Below, piece by piece: positions 1 to 6,379 of a stretch of 11,627 nt of DNA. Under the pieces are notes generated by a model, which did not search any database, was not told where the DNA came from, and was given only the letters and a program-made list of their open reading frames with translations. A program made the position numbers and the translations under genes. Origin of the DNA: Nocardioidaceae bacterium (GTDB lineage: Bacteria > Actinomycetota > Actinomycetes > Propionibacteriales > Nocardioidaceae); the NCBI GenBank assembly GCA_013696365.1, contig JACCYS010000378.1, positions 1 through 11,627 of the forward strand, written 5' to 3'. Each line of letters begins with the position of its first letter. Positions within the stretch are counted from its first letter, which is position 1.

Positions 1-1451
1 ACCTTGCCGATCTCGTCCAACGTCTTGGGCTGGCCGTCGGTCAGGCCGAAACGCATGGAGACGACACCCGCTTCACGTTCCGACAACGTGTCCAGCACCG
101 CATGCAACTGCTCCTGCAGCAAGGTGAAGCTGACGGCGTCCGCCGGCACGATGGCCTCGGAGTCCTCGATCAGGTCACCGAACTCGGAGTCCCCGTCCTC
201 GCCCAGCGGGGTGTGCAGGCTGATCGGCTCGCGGCCGTACTTCTGCACCTCCACGACCTTCTCCGGGGTCATGTCCAGTTCGGTGGCAAGCTCCTCGGGG
301 GTCGGCTCGCGCCCGAGGTCTTGCAGCATCTGTCGCTGTACCCGGGCGAGCTTGTTGATGACCTCGACCATGTGCACCGGGATACGGATGGTTCGCGCCT
401 GGTCGGCCATGGCCCGGGTGATGGCCTGCCGGATCCACCAGGTGGCGTAGGTAGAGAACTTGTAACCCTTGGTGTAGTCGAACTTCTCCACAGCGCGGAT
501 CAGACCGAGGTTGCCCTCCTGGATGAGGTCCAGGAACAGCATCCCTCTGCCGGTGTAGCGCTTGGCCAGGCTGACGACAAGGCGAAGGTTGGCCTCGAGT
601 AGATGGTTCTTGGCGCGCTGGCCGTCCTCGGCGATCCAATGCAGCTCGTCCAACAGCTTGGCTGAGATCTTCCCGCCCTTGGCGAGCTTCTCCTCGCTGA
701 ACAGGCCGCCCTCGATCCGTTTCGCGAGCTCGACCTCCTGAGCGGCATTGAGCAGCGAGACCTTGCCGATCTGCTTCAGATAATCCTTGACCGGGTCTGC
801 GGTAGCACCAGCCACCATCACCTGTGGCTCGGGCTCGTCCCGCCCGTCCGAGGACGACAGCACGAAACCCTTCTTCTCGTCCTCTTTCAGGGTGGGGTCC
901 TCGGCGAGGTCCTGCTCGAAGACGGCATCGTCGACATCGGGCAGGATCTTCTTGCCATCGGGCCCGACCGCCGCGGCAGCGACCTCGACAACCTCGGCGG
1001 CCACCGGTTCCGCTTCGGCCTGATCAGCGTCGGCAGGTGCGCGCTTGGCGGACGTCTTCTTGGCTGGCGCCGACTGCTTGGCCGAGGTCGACTTTGCCGG
1101 TGACTTCTTTGCTGGGGTTTTCTTCGCTGGCGTCTTCCTTGTGGGCGCCTGTTTCGTGGTTGCCTCGCCAGCCGGGGCGGTCACCACCGAACGGGAACGC
1201 GCTGCCGCTGCCACCCTTGACCGCGGAGCAGGTGTGGGGGCTTCCGCTGTGACAGAGACCGCAACGCCCTGTTCGGCCAGCAAGCGCAACAGGGCCTTGT
1301 ACTGCGCGGGGCCGACGCCGGCGGCATCTGCAGCCGCGCGCACGTCTGCCGCGGCAACGTCACCGTGTTGCAGTCCGACGTCAAACAGGTTGCGCATCTG
1401 CGGGTTGTCGAGGGCCGGATCGGCCCAGTTCAGGGAGGAGCTAGAAGTCAC
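1..1451 (-). CDS. sigA: Principal RNA polymerase sigma factor (SigA/RpoD/HrdB type), C-terminus cut by window edge
   Basis: This is the group 1 sigma-70 factor that directs RNA polymerase to housekeeping promoters. 483 residues are visible. A region 1.1-like segment spans about 18-65, a Lys/Ala/Pro-rich low-complexity stretch about 100-140, and an acidic stretch about 140-210. Region 1.2 starts near 218 (DPVKDYLKQIGK). Regions 2.1-2.4 lie at about 285-350, with DLIQEGNLGLIRAVEKFDY and YATWWIRQAITR. Region 3 is about 355-415 and region 4 starts near 440. The gene runs off the window inside region 4.2 (TLDEIGK), so the DNA-binding helix that reads the -35 box is missing here, probably about 40 residues. 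The GTG at 1449-1451 is chosen because AAAGG lies six bases upstream. The next gene upstream on the strand is the stress protein, 139 bases away. The family call is very secure; group 1 status rests on length, region 1.1 and the long non-conserved region. Confidence 0.96.
   Translation of the reverse strand, partial: MTSSSSLNWADPALDNPQMRNLFDVGLQHGDVAAADVRAAADAAGVGPAQYKALLRLLAEQGVAVSVTAEAPTPAPRSRVAAAARSRSVVTAPAGEATTKQAPTRKTPAKKTPAKKSPAKSTSAKQSAPAKKTSAKRAPADADQAEAEPVAAEVVEVAAAAVGPDGKKILPDVDDAVFEQDLAEDPTLKEDEKKGFVLSSSDGRDEPEPQVMVAGATADPVKDYLKQIGKVSLLNAAQEVELAKRIEGGLFSEEKLAKGGKISAKLLDELHWIAEDGQRAKNHLLEANLRLVVSLAKRYTGRGMLFLDLIQEGNLGLIRAVEKFDYTKGYKFSTYATWWIRQAITRAMADQARTIRIPVHMVEVINKLARVQRQMLQDLGREPTPEELATELDMTPEKVVEVQKYGREPISLHTPLGEDGDSEFGDLIEDSEAIVPADAVSFTLLQEQLHAVLDTLSEREAGVVSMRFGLTDGQPKTLDEIGK
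1035..1142 (-). repeat. Degenerate PAKK/SAK tandem repeat inside sigA
   Basis: Residues about 104-139 of the sigma factor are built of irregular short units such as TPAKK, SPAK, SAK and APAKK. This gives a strongly basic, flexible segment resembling the tails of actinobacterial HU or linker-histone-like proteins. The next segment (about 140-200) is acidic. Basic Lys/Ala-rich N-terminal regions are known in actinobacterial principal sigma factors such as HrdB, so this looks like a lineage trait and not damage. Its function is not evident from sequence. Confidence 0.7.
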
Positions 1452-1558
1452 GAAGGACCTTTCACAAAAAACTCTTGGGCGCAACAACGTCGGCTCTAGT
1501 CAAGCGCGAGCTCGGGACCTAGTGTGCCACGCGAAGGCCACTCTGCCGAAATGGCCTA

Positions 1559-1581
1559 CCGGCAGGAGCAGGTGCTGCCGG
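1559..1581 (-). terminator. Stem-loop just downstream of the universal stress protein gene
   Basis: A perfect 7-bp inverted repeat (CCGGCAG / CTGCCGG) with a 9-base loop begins nine bases after the stress protein stop codon. No U tract follows, so it is not a classical intrinsic terminator. GC-rich actinobacterial terminators often lack one, so a role in ending or stabilising the transcript is plausible but unproven. A second, weaker 6-bp stem (AGGCCA / TGGCCT) follows within about 25 bases. Confidence 0.35.
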
Positions 1582-1590
1582 TCGACGGGG

Positions 1591-1995
1591 TCACTCTTCG
1601 GACTTGACCGCGAGCACCGGGCACGGTGCGTCCAGCAGGATTCGCTGGGCGTTGCTCCCGAGGATGAGTTTGCCAACCGGCGAACGTCGGCGCAGGCCGA
1701 TCACGATGAAATCGGCGCCGACGTCATGAGCAACCTGGATGAGGTCGTCAGCGGGATCCATCCCACGGACCAACTGGCGGATCTCATGGTCGACACCGGC
1801 ATCGGTGAGCTGTTCGCGGATGTCGGTGAGCTCCTGCTCTCCTCTGAGCGCTTCTTGGCCGTCATATTCGCGGCCTCCGCGGTGCGAGTTGACCACTACC
1901 AGCCTGGCCTCCCGCAAGAGTGCTTCCTCTGCGGCGCGCCGTAAGGCAGCTTGTCCCTCGGCCTTCGGGACGAAGCCCACCACGATCGTTGCCAT
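1591..1995 (-). CDS. Universal stress protein (UspA family), single domain
   Basis: The product is a cytoplasmic UspA-fold protein of 134 residues, the usual length for a single-domain member. It opens with the typical first strand MATIVVGFVP and ends with the APCPVLAV strand of the dimer face. The nucleotide-binding loop at about 100-114 reads GLRRRSPVGKLILGS. It keeps the final GS but has Arg103 where the classical G-x2-G-x9-GS motif has the second Gly, so ATP binding is likely but not certain. The ATG at 1993-1995 is preferred over an upstream in-frame codon because AGGAGG lies eight bases before it and strand 1 begins directly after it. It lies between a glutamate-cysteine ligase-like gene and sigA on the same strand. 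No DosR-type box is visible upstream. The specific stress role is unknown. Confidence 0.93.
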   Translation of the reverse strand: MATIVVGFVPKAEGQAALRRAAEEALLREARLVVVNSHRGGREYDGQEALRGEQELTDIREQLTDAGVDHEIRQLVRGMDPADDLIQVAHDVGADFIVIGLRRRSPVGKLILGSNAQRILLDAPCPVLAVKSEE

Positions 1996-2089
1996 GCTTG
2001 CACCCTCCTGATCCGAGCCCGCCATTGGGCACCGACCCGGGTGAGGCTAGTGCATATGAGCGACGGTGTTCACGTCGTGGGTCGGCCGC

Positions 2090-3568
2090 TCAGATGTTTT
2101 CCCACTCATGCACAGGACGGTTGCTGTGCATGAGGTCGCGGTAGCGTCCGGTCACCTGTCGTAACGCCTCGAACCGCTGCGACGGCGAGTCGCGGTAGCG
2201 GTTGTGGAACGCCTCCGCAAGCCACGTCGCGCCGTTACGCCCAGTCTTACAGCGCTGCTCGATGATGCCGAGGAGACGATCGCGGTCCGTGCTGGCGACC
2301 CCGAGGTCGTCTAAGCCTCGGTGCGCCATCGGCAACAGTCTTCTCAACACCAGCTCGGTGGCCGGGACCGAACCGAGCCCCGGCCAGTACAGCGACGCCT
2401 CGATGCCGTGCTGGGCAGCGATGTGAAAGTTCTCCTCGGCCGCCGAGAACGACATTTGCGACCACAGCGGGCGATCATCGGACACCAGAGCGCGAACACA
2501 CCCGAAATAGAAGGCGGCATTCGCCATCGTGTCCACGACGGTCGGCCCAGCGGGCAGGACCCTGTTTTCGACGCGCAGGTGCGGCCGGTCGCCCACCACG
2601 TCATAGATGGGCCTGTTCCAGCGATAGATTGTGCCGTTGTGCAGCCGCAGCTCACTGAGCCCAGGGGTGTCACCTCGCTCGAGCATCACGGCTGGGTCTT
2701 CGTCGTCCACGATCGGCAGCAGTGCAGGAAAGTACCGGACGTTCTCCTCGAACAGATCGAATATGGAGTTGATCCAGCGCTCCCCGAACCACACCCGAGG
2801 ACGCACCCCTTGGGCCTTCAACTCCTCGCTGCGTGTGTCGGTTGCCTGCTCGAACAGCGCGATCCGAGTCTCTCTCCACAGCTCCTTGCCCAGCAGGAAC
2901 GGGGAGTTGGCACCGACGGCCAGTTGCACCCCGGCAATCGCCTGCGAGGCGTTCCAGTGCGCCGCGAACTCATCCGGGCTGACCTGCAGGTGCAGCTGGG
3001 TCGACGTGCAGGCTGCTTCCGGAATGATGGTGTCGGTGGTGACCGACAACCGCTCCTGGCCGTTGATGGCGACCCTGATGTCTTCGCCGCGAGCGGCGAG
3101 GATCTGGTCCGACAAGAGCTCGTATCGAGGGTTGGCCGACAGTGTCTGCGCGGACATGTGGCCGGGCGCCAGCGTCGGCAAGATGCCAACCATGACGAGG
3201 TGCCCGCCGACCTCGCTCGCGCGCGCCTCGGCGTCGTTGAGCGTGCTACGGATGCCGTTCTCGAACTCACTCAGACCCTGCCCCGCCAACGTTCTTGGCG
3301 GCACATTGATCTCGATGTTGAACTGGCCCAGCTCGGTCTGGAAGTCCGGGTCCGCAATGGCCTCCAGCACGTCGGCGTTACGCAGCGCCGGGTCATTGGC
3401 GTCATCGACGAGGTTGAACTCGATCTCGATCCCCGTGCGCGGCTGATCGGCATCGAAGCGCGACTCACGCAGCATCTTGGCGAAGACGTCCAGGCACGAC
3501 CTGACCTTGCTGCGGAACTGCGTACGGTCCTCGCGGGTGAAAATCCGCCGTTCTACCTCTTGGCCCAT
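2090..3568 (-). CDS. Glutamate-cysteine ligase-like enzyme (GCS2 / carboxylate-amine ligase superfamily)
   Basis: The 492-residue product belongs to the ATP-dependent ligase group with a glutamine-synthetase-like fold, annotated in actinobacteria as glutamate-cysteine ligase. Visible motifs are GIEIEFNLVD (46-55) and QFNIEINVPPR (82-92), whose acidic residues fit metal-nucleotide binding. STQLHLQVSP (about 189-198), GANSPFLLGKELWRE (about 219-233) and LRVENRVLPAGPTVVD (about 331-346) also match the family. The ATG at 3566-3568 is chosen because AGGAG lies five bases upstream; the open frame continues further upstream, but without family-like sequence. If it is a true ligase it joins the gamma-carboxyl of glutamate to cysteine or another amine. 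The substrate cannot be told from sequence. Many actinobacteria use mycothiol, so glutathione synthesis should not be assumed. It lies between DUF4192 and the stress protein on the same strand. Confidence 0.85.
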   Translation of the reverse strand: MGQEVERRIFTREDRTQFRSKVRSCLDVFAKMLRESRFDADQPRTGIEIEFNLVDDANDPALRNADVLEAIADPDFQTELGQFNIEINVPPRTLAGQGLSEFENGIRSTLNDAEARASEVGGHLVMVGILPTLAPGHMSAQTLSANPRYELLSDQILAARGEDIRVAINGQERLSVTTDTIIPEAACTSTQLHLQVSPDEFAAHWNASQAIAGVQLAVGANSPFLLGKELWRETRIALFEQATDTRSEELKAQGVRPRVWFGERWINSIFDLFEENVRYFPALLPIVDDEDPAVMLERGDTPGLSELRLHNGTIYRWNRPIYDVVGDRPHLRVENRVLPAGPTVVDTMANAAFYFGCVRALVSDDRPLWSQMSFSAAEENFHIAAQHGIEASLYWPGLGSVPATELVLRRLLPMAHRGLDDLGVASTDRDRLLGIIEQRCKTGRNGATWLAEAFHNRYRDSPSQRFEALRQVTGRYRDLMHSNRPVHEWENI

Positions 3569-3593
3569 CCGGTCTCCTCGATACGCGGCTGCC

Positions 3594-3618
3594 GGTCCGC
3601 GCCGCAACAGTGCGGACC
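3594..3618 (-). promoter_or_regulatory. Stem-loop in the leader of the ligase-like gene
   Basis: A perfect 7-bp inverted repeat (GGTCCGC / GCGGACC) with an 11-base loop lies about 25 bases upstream of the ligase-like start codon, just before its Shine-Dalgarno. There is no U tract. It could end transcription coming from DUF4192, stabilise the downstream message, or be a leader structure. Sequence alone does not decide between these. Confidence 0.35.
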
Positions 3619-3653
3619 CTGCGGGGGTCAGCCTGTCCCAAACTCGCGACCGG

Positions 3654-3680
3654 GGCCACTTCCACTGCCTCACCGTGGCC
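3654..3680 (-). terminator. Stem-loop after the DUF4192 gene
   Basis: A 6-bp inverted repeat (GGCCAC / GTGGCC) with a 15-base loop begins about 19 bases after the DUF4192 stop codon. It is GC-rich and has no U tract. With the second stem-loop at 3594-3618, it suggests that the DUF4192 transcript may end or be attenuated here. The evidence is weak. Confidence 0.3.
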
Positions 3681-3699
3681 GCAGCGCCCCCGGACAGCA

Positions 3700-4872
3700 C
3701 TATTGCGCCGAGGAGTGGCGGGGAATAGCGCAGGCAGCCCAGGCATCCTCGCGGGGCAACGGCACCCACACGTCGGGAGGCAGACAGCGATCCAGCGTCT
3801 CGCGCACCAAGGCCGCCATCGAGTAATTGGGGGACACCTCCACGCACCTGTCCAGGGCGCACCAGGCGCTGGCTCCGTCGCCGGACAGCCAGGCTGCAAA
3901 GGCCGCCAGAGCCAGCACCGCAGGCTCATACGGCGGAACCACCCGTTGACTCACCGCAGTCCACAGGGCGAGATGAGAAACCGCGTCAGCCGGTGTCATC
4001 GAGGACCAGGCCACGTCTCGCACCGGGATGAACGAGCACCACACTGCGAGAACTGCGGCCCGGCCCGGAGTGACCGCGTCACGCACAGCGCTTGCCGACT
4101 CCGCGCTGGTCATGCCGACACGACCCGCGCGGACTGTCCGTTGGAGCACGACGGCGACCCTTGCCGCCCCGATTGGCGCCGCCGCTGCCGTGACCTGCCG
4201 GGTGGGACGCCGGACCTGACCGCGGCCACGCAGCCCCAGCAGGGCCACCACCTCATCCTCGACCGACTGCACTTCTCGGCGGGCGGCAACGCGGTCCGGA
4301 CCGCTAACCGCAGCGAAGGTGGCGGCCAGTGCGGCGCGGTCAGGCATCACGGCTCGTCCTTGCACGGTCGCCTCAAGGCGCAGACTGCTCGAACGCGAGT
4401 CGTAGGCGATGCCCGCACTGGGACAGCAGCCCTCGTCGGCACACATCAACGACCAATAGCGCCGCCCGTCGCAGCGCAAGACATCGAGCAGCCCGATGCC
4501 CGCCTGCGCACAGCGACGTGCCGTCGACTCGGCCACCTGAGCTGCCGCCGCCCTATGTGAGTAGGCGATGACGGCGACCCGGGTGCACCCCTGGAGCAGT
4601 ACCGCGGCGGTGACCTGGTTGGCGAGCGCGGGGCCCTCGTGCTCTGCTCGACCCCGTCGCGGCAGGTCGACCCGCACCTGGAAGCCAGGGTGCCGACCGG
4701 CAACGGCGACGACGACCAGCGACTCGGCCGGTTCGAAACCCAAGGTGATAGGTGGCAGCGCCAGCAGGTCCTCGACCGACCGGACGCGCAGCACCGGACG
4801 GTCGGGTCGAGGGCGGTCCCGCGACAGGTTGGGGTCTGCTGGGTGACTGTCTGCTGGCTCGTGACTGCTCAT
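3700..4872 (-). CDS. DUF4192 family protein, function unknown
   Basis: The 390-residue product matches the actinobacterial DUF4192 family. The hallmark opening LLALPPITLGFEPAESLVV lies at about 36-54. A Cys-rich motif at about 134-154 holds RCDGRRYW followed by C144 and the C149-C150-P pair. RDVAWSSM lies at about 285-292, and the C-terminal helical part contains VVPPYEPAVLALAAFAAWLSGDG (about 311-333). No signal peptide or membrane segment is evident, so it should be cytoplasmic. The molecular role of the family is not known to me. The ATG at 4870-4872 has no Shine-Dalgarno; the frame is open further upstream but overlaps dinB on the other strand, so the short start is preferred. It is divergent from dinB across 98 bases that hold a perfect palindrome, which hints at co-regulation. 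Confidence 0.88.
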   Translation of the reverse strand: MSSHEPADSHPADPNLSRDRPRPDRPVLRVRSVEDLLALPPITLGFEPAESLVVVAVAGRHPGFQVRVDLPRRGRAEHEGPALANQVTAAVLLQGCTRVAVIAYSHRAAAAQVAESTARRCAQAGIGLLDVLRCDGRRYWSLMCADEGCCPSAGIAYDSRSSSLRLEATVQGRAVMPDRAALAATFAAVSGPDRVAARREVQSVEDEVVALLGLRGRGQVRRPTRQVTAAAAPIGAARVAVVLQRTVRAGRVGMTSAESASAVRDAVTPGRAAVLAVWCSFIPVRDVAWSSMTPADAVSHLALWTAVSQRVVPPYEPAVLALAAFAAWLSGDGASAWCALDRCVEVSPNYSMAALVRETLDRCLPPDVWVPLPREDAWAACAIPRHSSAQ

Positions 4873-4878
4873 GCCCGC

Positions 4879-4884
4879 AGAGTG
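4879..4884 (-). promoter_or_regulatory. Possible -10 element for a leaderless DUF4192 transcript
   Basis: CACTCT is followed by exactly six bases and then the DUF4192 ATG, with no Shine-Dalgarno in between. The A at -11 and T at -7 fit the two most conserved positions of an actinobacterial -10 box if transcription starts on the A of the ATG. The first position is C, not T, and no -35 box is seen, so this is weak evidence alone. Confidence 0.3.
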
Positions 4885-4943
4885 GCCGATCGGCGTGGGT
4901 CTGGCGGCGTTGTCCACTGCCCTGTTGCCGGCGGCCCGCTGTA

Positions 4944-4959
4944 GGCAGCCCGGGCTGCC
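4944..4959. promoter_or_regulatory. Perfect 16-bp palindrome, candidate operator for dinB (and perhaps DUF4192)
   Basis: GGCAGCCCGGGCTGCC reads identically on both strands and lies 11 bases before the dinB start codon, inside the divergent DUF4192-dinB gap. If dinB is leaderless it covers -27 to -12, a typical repressor-blocking position. It does not resemble the actinobacterial LexA box (GAAC-N4-GTTC). Alternatively it is a chance GC-rich palindrome or an RNA hairpin in a longer leader. Confidence 0.45.
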
Positions 4960-4964
4960 ACCAT
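4959..4964 (+). promoter_or_regulatory. Possible -10 element for a leaderless dinB transcript
   Basis: CACCAT precedes the dinB ATG by exactly six bases, putting an A at -11 and a T at -7 if transcription starts at the ATG. No Shine-Dalgarno is present before that ATG, which fits a leaderless message. The match covers only the two key positions, and no -35 box is visible. Confidence 0.3.
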
Positions 4965-4970
4965 GACGGC

Positions 4971-6332
4971 ATGCGCGCCACTCCGACGGTCTTGCATCTG
5001 GACCTCGACGCCTTCTATGCGTCGGTGGAGCAACGAGACAAACCGTCGCTTCGGGGTCGACCGGTGATTGTCGGCGGGGTGGGTGGACGTGGAGTGGTGG
5101 CCACAGCGTCCTATGAAGCCCGCGCCTTCGGCGTGCAGTCGGCAATACCGATGGCTGAGGCTCGCCGCCGCTGCCCGCACGCCGCCTATCTCAGCCCACG
5201 GTTTTGGGCCTACCGGGCGGCCAGCGATCTCGTAATGCAGCAACTGAGACAGCTCTCACCGCTGGTCGAACCGTTGTCGTTGGATGAGGCGTTCGTCGAC
5301 CTCGCGGCCACCTATCCGGACGCCGACGGCGACGACGTCACCCGGATCGGGCACGACCTGCGCACCCGGGTGCGCGACGTGACCGGTGGACTCACCGCCT
5401 CGGTCGGTGCAGCCACCTCAAAACTGATGGCCAAGATCGCCAGTGACCTGGACAAGCCGGACGGACTGGTGGTGGTGGCGCCCGGCACCGAGCGGCGACT
5501 GCTCGCGGCGATGCCGGTGCGGGTCATACCCGGTGTGGGCCCAGCAACCGAGGCACGACTGCGCCGGCTGGGCGCACAGACCGTTGCCCAGGTGGCCGAA
5601 CTCAGTACAGCCGAGCTCGTGCGTGAGCTCGGACGCGCCAACGGCTCAGCCTTGGCTCGGCTGGCGCTCGGCTGGGACGAGCGTCCGGTCGTAGCCGAGC
5701 GGGAGACAAAGTCGGTGTCGGTGGAAGACACGTTTGCTTCCGACATCACCGACCCTGCGCTGCTGCATGCGATCACCCTGCAGCTGGCCGGTCGGGTCGC
5801 GACGCGTCTGCAGACTGCCCGCCTGTCCGGCCGCACCATCACGGTGAAGGTGCGCCTGCATGACTTCAGAACTCATACCCGGGCAGCGACCCTGCCGGCT
5901 CCCACTGACAGCATGCGCGTCATTCGCACGCTGGCGCACCGACTGTTGGACGAATCCGACACCACCGGCGGGGTGCGACTGTTGGGCGTGGGGGTCTCAG
6001 GGCTCGCCGACTGGGTGCAAGACGACCTCTTCGACGGCACTCTCAGCGCCGCAGCGACCGGCACCATCGAACATCCCGACGCCACCGAGCCCGCCGACCC
6101 CAACGCCGATGCCAATGCCGATGTCGATGCCGATTTAGACCACGAGCGCGCGAGCTACTCCCCTGGTGCTGACGTGCAGCACACCGCCCACGGGCCCGGC
6201 TGGGTGTGGGGTGCGGGCCGTAACAGCGTCACCGTCCGCTTCGAGACCGCCAACACGCCACCAGGGCCGGTGCACACTTTTGCTCTTGACGACCCGGCAC
6301 TACACCTGCGAGGCAGCACAATCGCGCACTAG
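4971..6332 (+). CDS. dinB: DNA polymerase IV (Y-family, translesion) with actinobacterial C-terminal extension
   Basis: This error-prone Y-family polymerase copies past damaged bases in the cytoplasm. Its 453 residues begin with LHLDLDAFYASVEQ (8-21), giving catalytic Asp11; Tyr16 aligns with the sugar steric gate, so ribonucleotide exclusion is expected. SYEAR (47-51) and SLDEAF (103-108, Asp105 and Glu106) complete the active site. SKLMAKIASDLDKPDG (150-165) and a helix-hairpin-helix (about 183-211) follow, then the little-finger domain. QDDLF (350-354) is a good beta-clamp binding motif. After an Ala/Asp-rich linker (about 360-395), a roughly 55-residue domain (HGPGWVWGAGRNSVTVRFET) is shared by many actinobacterial DinB proteins. 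The ATG at 4971 is chosen because the family's first strand starts there; there is no Shine-Dalgarno. No LexA box is visible nearby. ptrB follows after 47 bases. Confidence 0.96.
   Translation: MRATPTVLHLDLDAFYASVEQRDKPSLRGRPVIVGGVGGRGVVATASYEARAFGVQSAIPMAEARRRCPHAAYLSPRFWAYRAASDLVMQQLRQLSPLVEPLSLDEAFVDLAATYPDADGDDVTRIGHDLRTRVRDVTGGLTASVGAATSKLMAKIASDLDKPDGLVVVAPGTERRLLAAMPVRVIPGVGPATEARLRRLGAQTVAQVAELSTAELVRELGRANGSALARLALGWDERPVVAERETKSVSVEDTFASDITDPALLHAITLQLAGRVATRLQTARLSGRTITVKVRLHDFRTHTRAATLPAPTDSMRVIRTLAHRLLDESDTTGGVRLLGVGVSGLADWVQDDLFDGTLSAAATGTIEHPDATEPADPNADANADVDADLDHERASYSPGADVQHTAHGPGWVWGAGRNSVTVRFETANTPPGPVHTFALDDPALHLRGSTIAH
6102..6131 (+). repeat. Imperfect hexanucleotide repeat in the dinB linker
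   Basis: Five consecutive six-base units (AACGCC, GATGCC, AATGCC, GATGTC, GATGCC) encode an NA-DA-NA-DV-DA run in the linker between the clamp-binding motif and the C-terminal domain. Because the units are whole codon pairs, gain or loss would keep the reading frame and only change linker length. A TTA leucine codon, rare in such GC-rich genomes, follows at 6135-6137. Confidence 0.6.
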
Positions 6333-6367
6333 GCCGTCTGCGATGTCGGGCTGTCGGCGACGTCGGC

Positions 6368-6373
6368 TAGCGT
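6368..6373 (+). promoter_or_regulatory. -10 element of a probable leaderless ptrB promoter
   Basis: TAGCGT fits the actinobacterial -10 consensus TANNNT and is followed by exactly six bases and the GTG start of ptrB. There is no Shine-Dalgarno before this GTG. Together these fit transcription starting on the first base of the start codon, a common arrangement in actinobacteria. No clear -35 box is present. The promoter would lie wholly in the 47-base dinB-ptrB gap. Confidence 0.45.
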
Positions 6374-6379
6374 CAGTAC

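Noticed and set aside
1481..1497. TTGACT in the minus-strand gap upstream of sigA as a -35 box
   Set aside because: The hexamers 16-19 bases downstream do not resemble TANNNT, so I could not assign a sigA promoter.
1045..1944. Plus-strand open frame spanning the sigA N-terminus, the gap and the stress protein gene
   Set aside because: It runs antisense across two well-supported genes. The Ala/Val/Phe-rich stretch is just the reverse of the PAKK repeat.
2044..2073. GTGAAC-N18-TAGCCT on the minus strand as a promoter for the stress protein gene
   Set aside because: Each box matches only about half of its consensus, and a small bulged stem-loop (2061-2077) overlaps the -35. Too weak to list as a feature.
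3637..3664. GGAA...GTT on the minus strand upstream of the ligase-like gene as an ECF promoter
   Set aside because: The spacer is 16 bases after GGAA, too short for the SigR/SigH class, and the fifth base is G where T or C is expected.
2321..3826. Long plus-strand open frame of 501 codons opposite the ligase-like gene
   Set aside because: It is antisense to a gene with clear family motifs and a strong Shine-Dalgarno. The translation is Arg/Gln/Val-rich with no recognisable domain, as expected of a shadow frame in GC-rich DNA.
4873..4970. LexA (SOS) box between DUF4192 and dinB
   Set aside because: No GAAC-N4-GTTC or near match is present in the 98-base gap; the only palindrome is a different GC-rich one.
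4752..4970. Upstream extension of dinB to an earlier start
   Set aside because: The extension has no homology-like sequence, overlaps the divergent DUF4192 gene and its promoter, and Y-family polymerases begin at the LHLDLDAFY strand.
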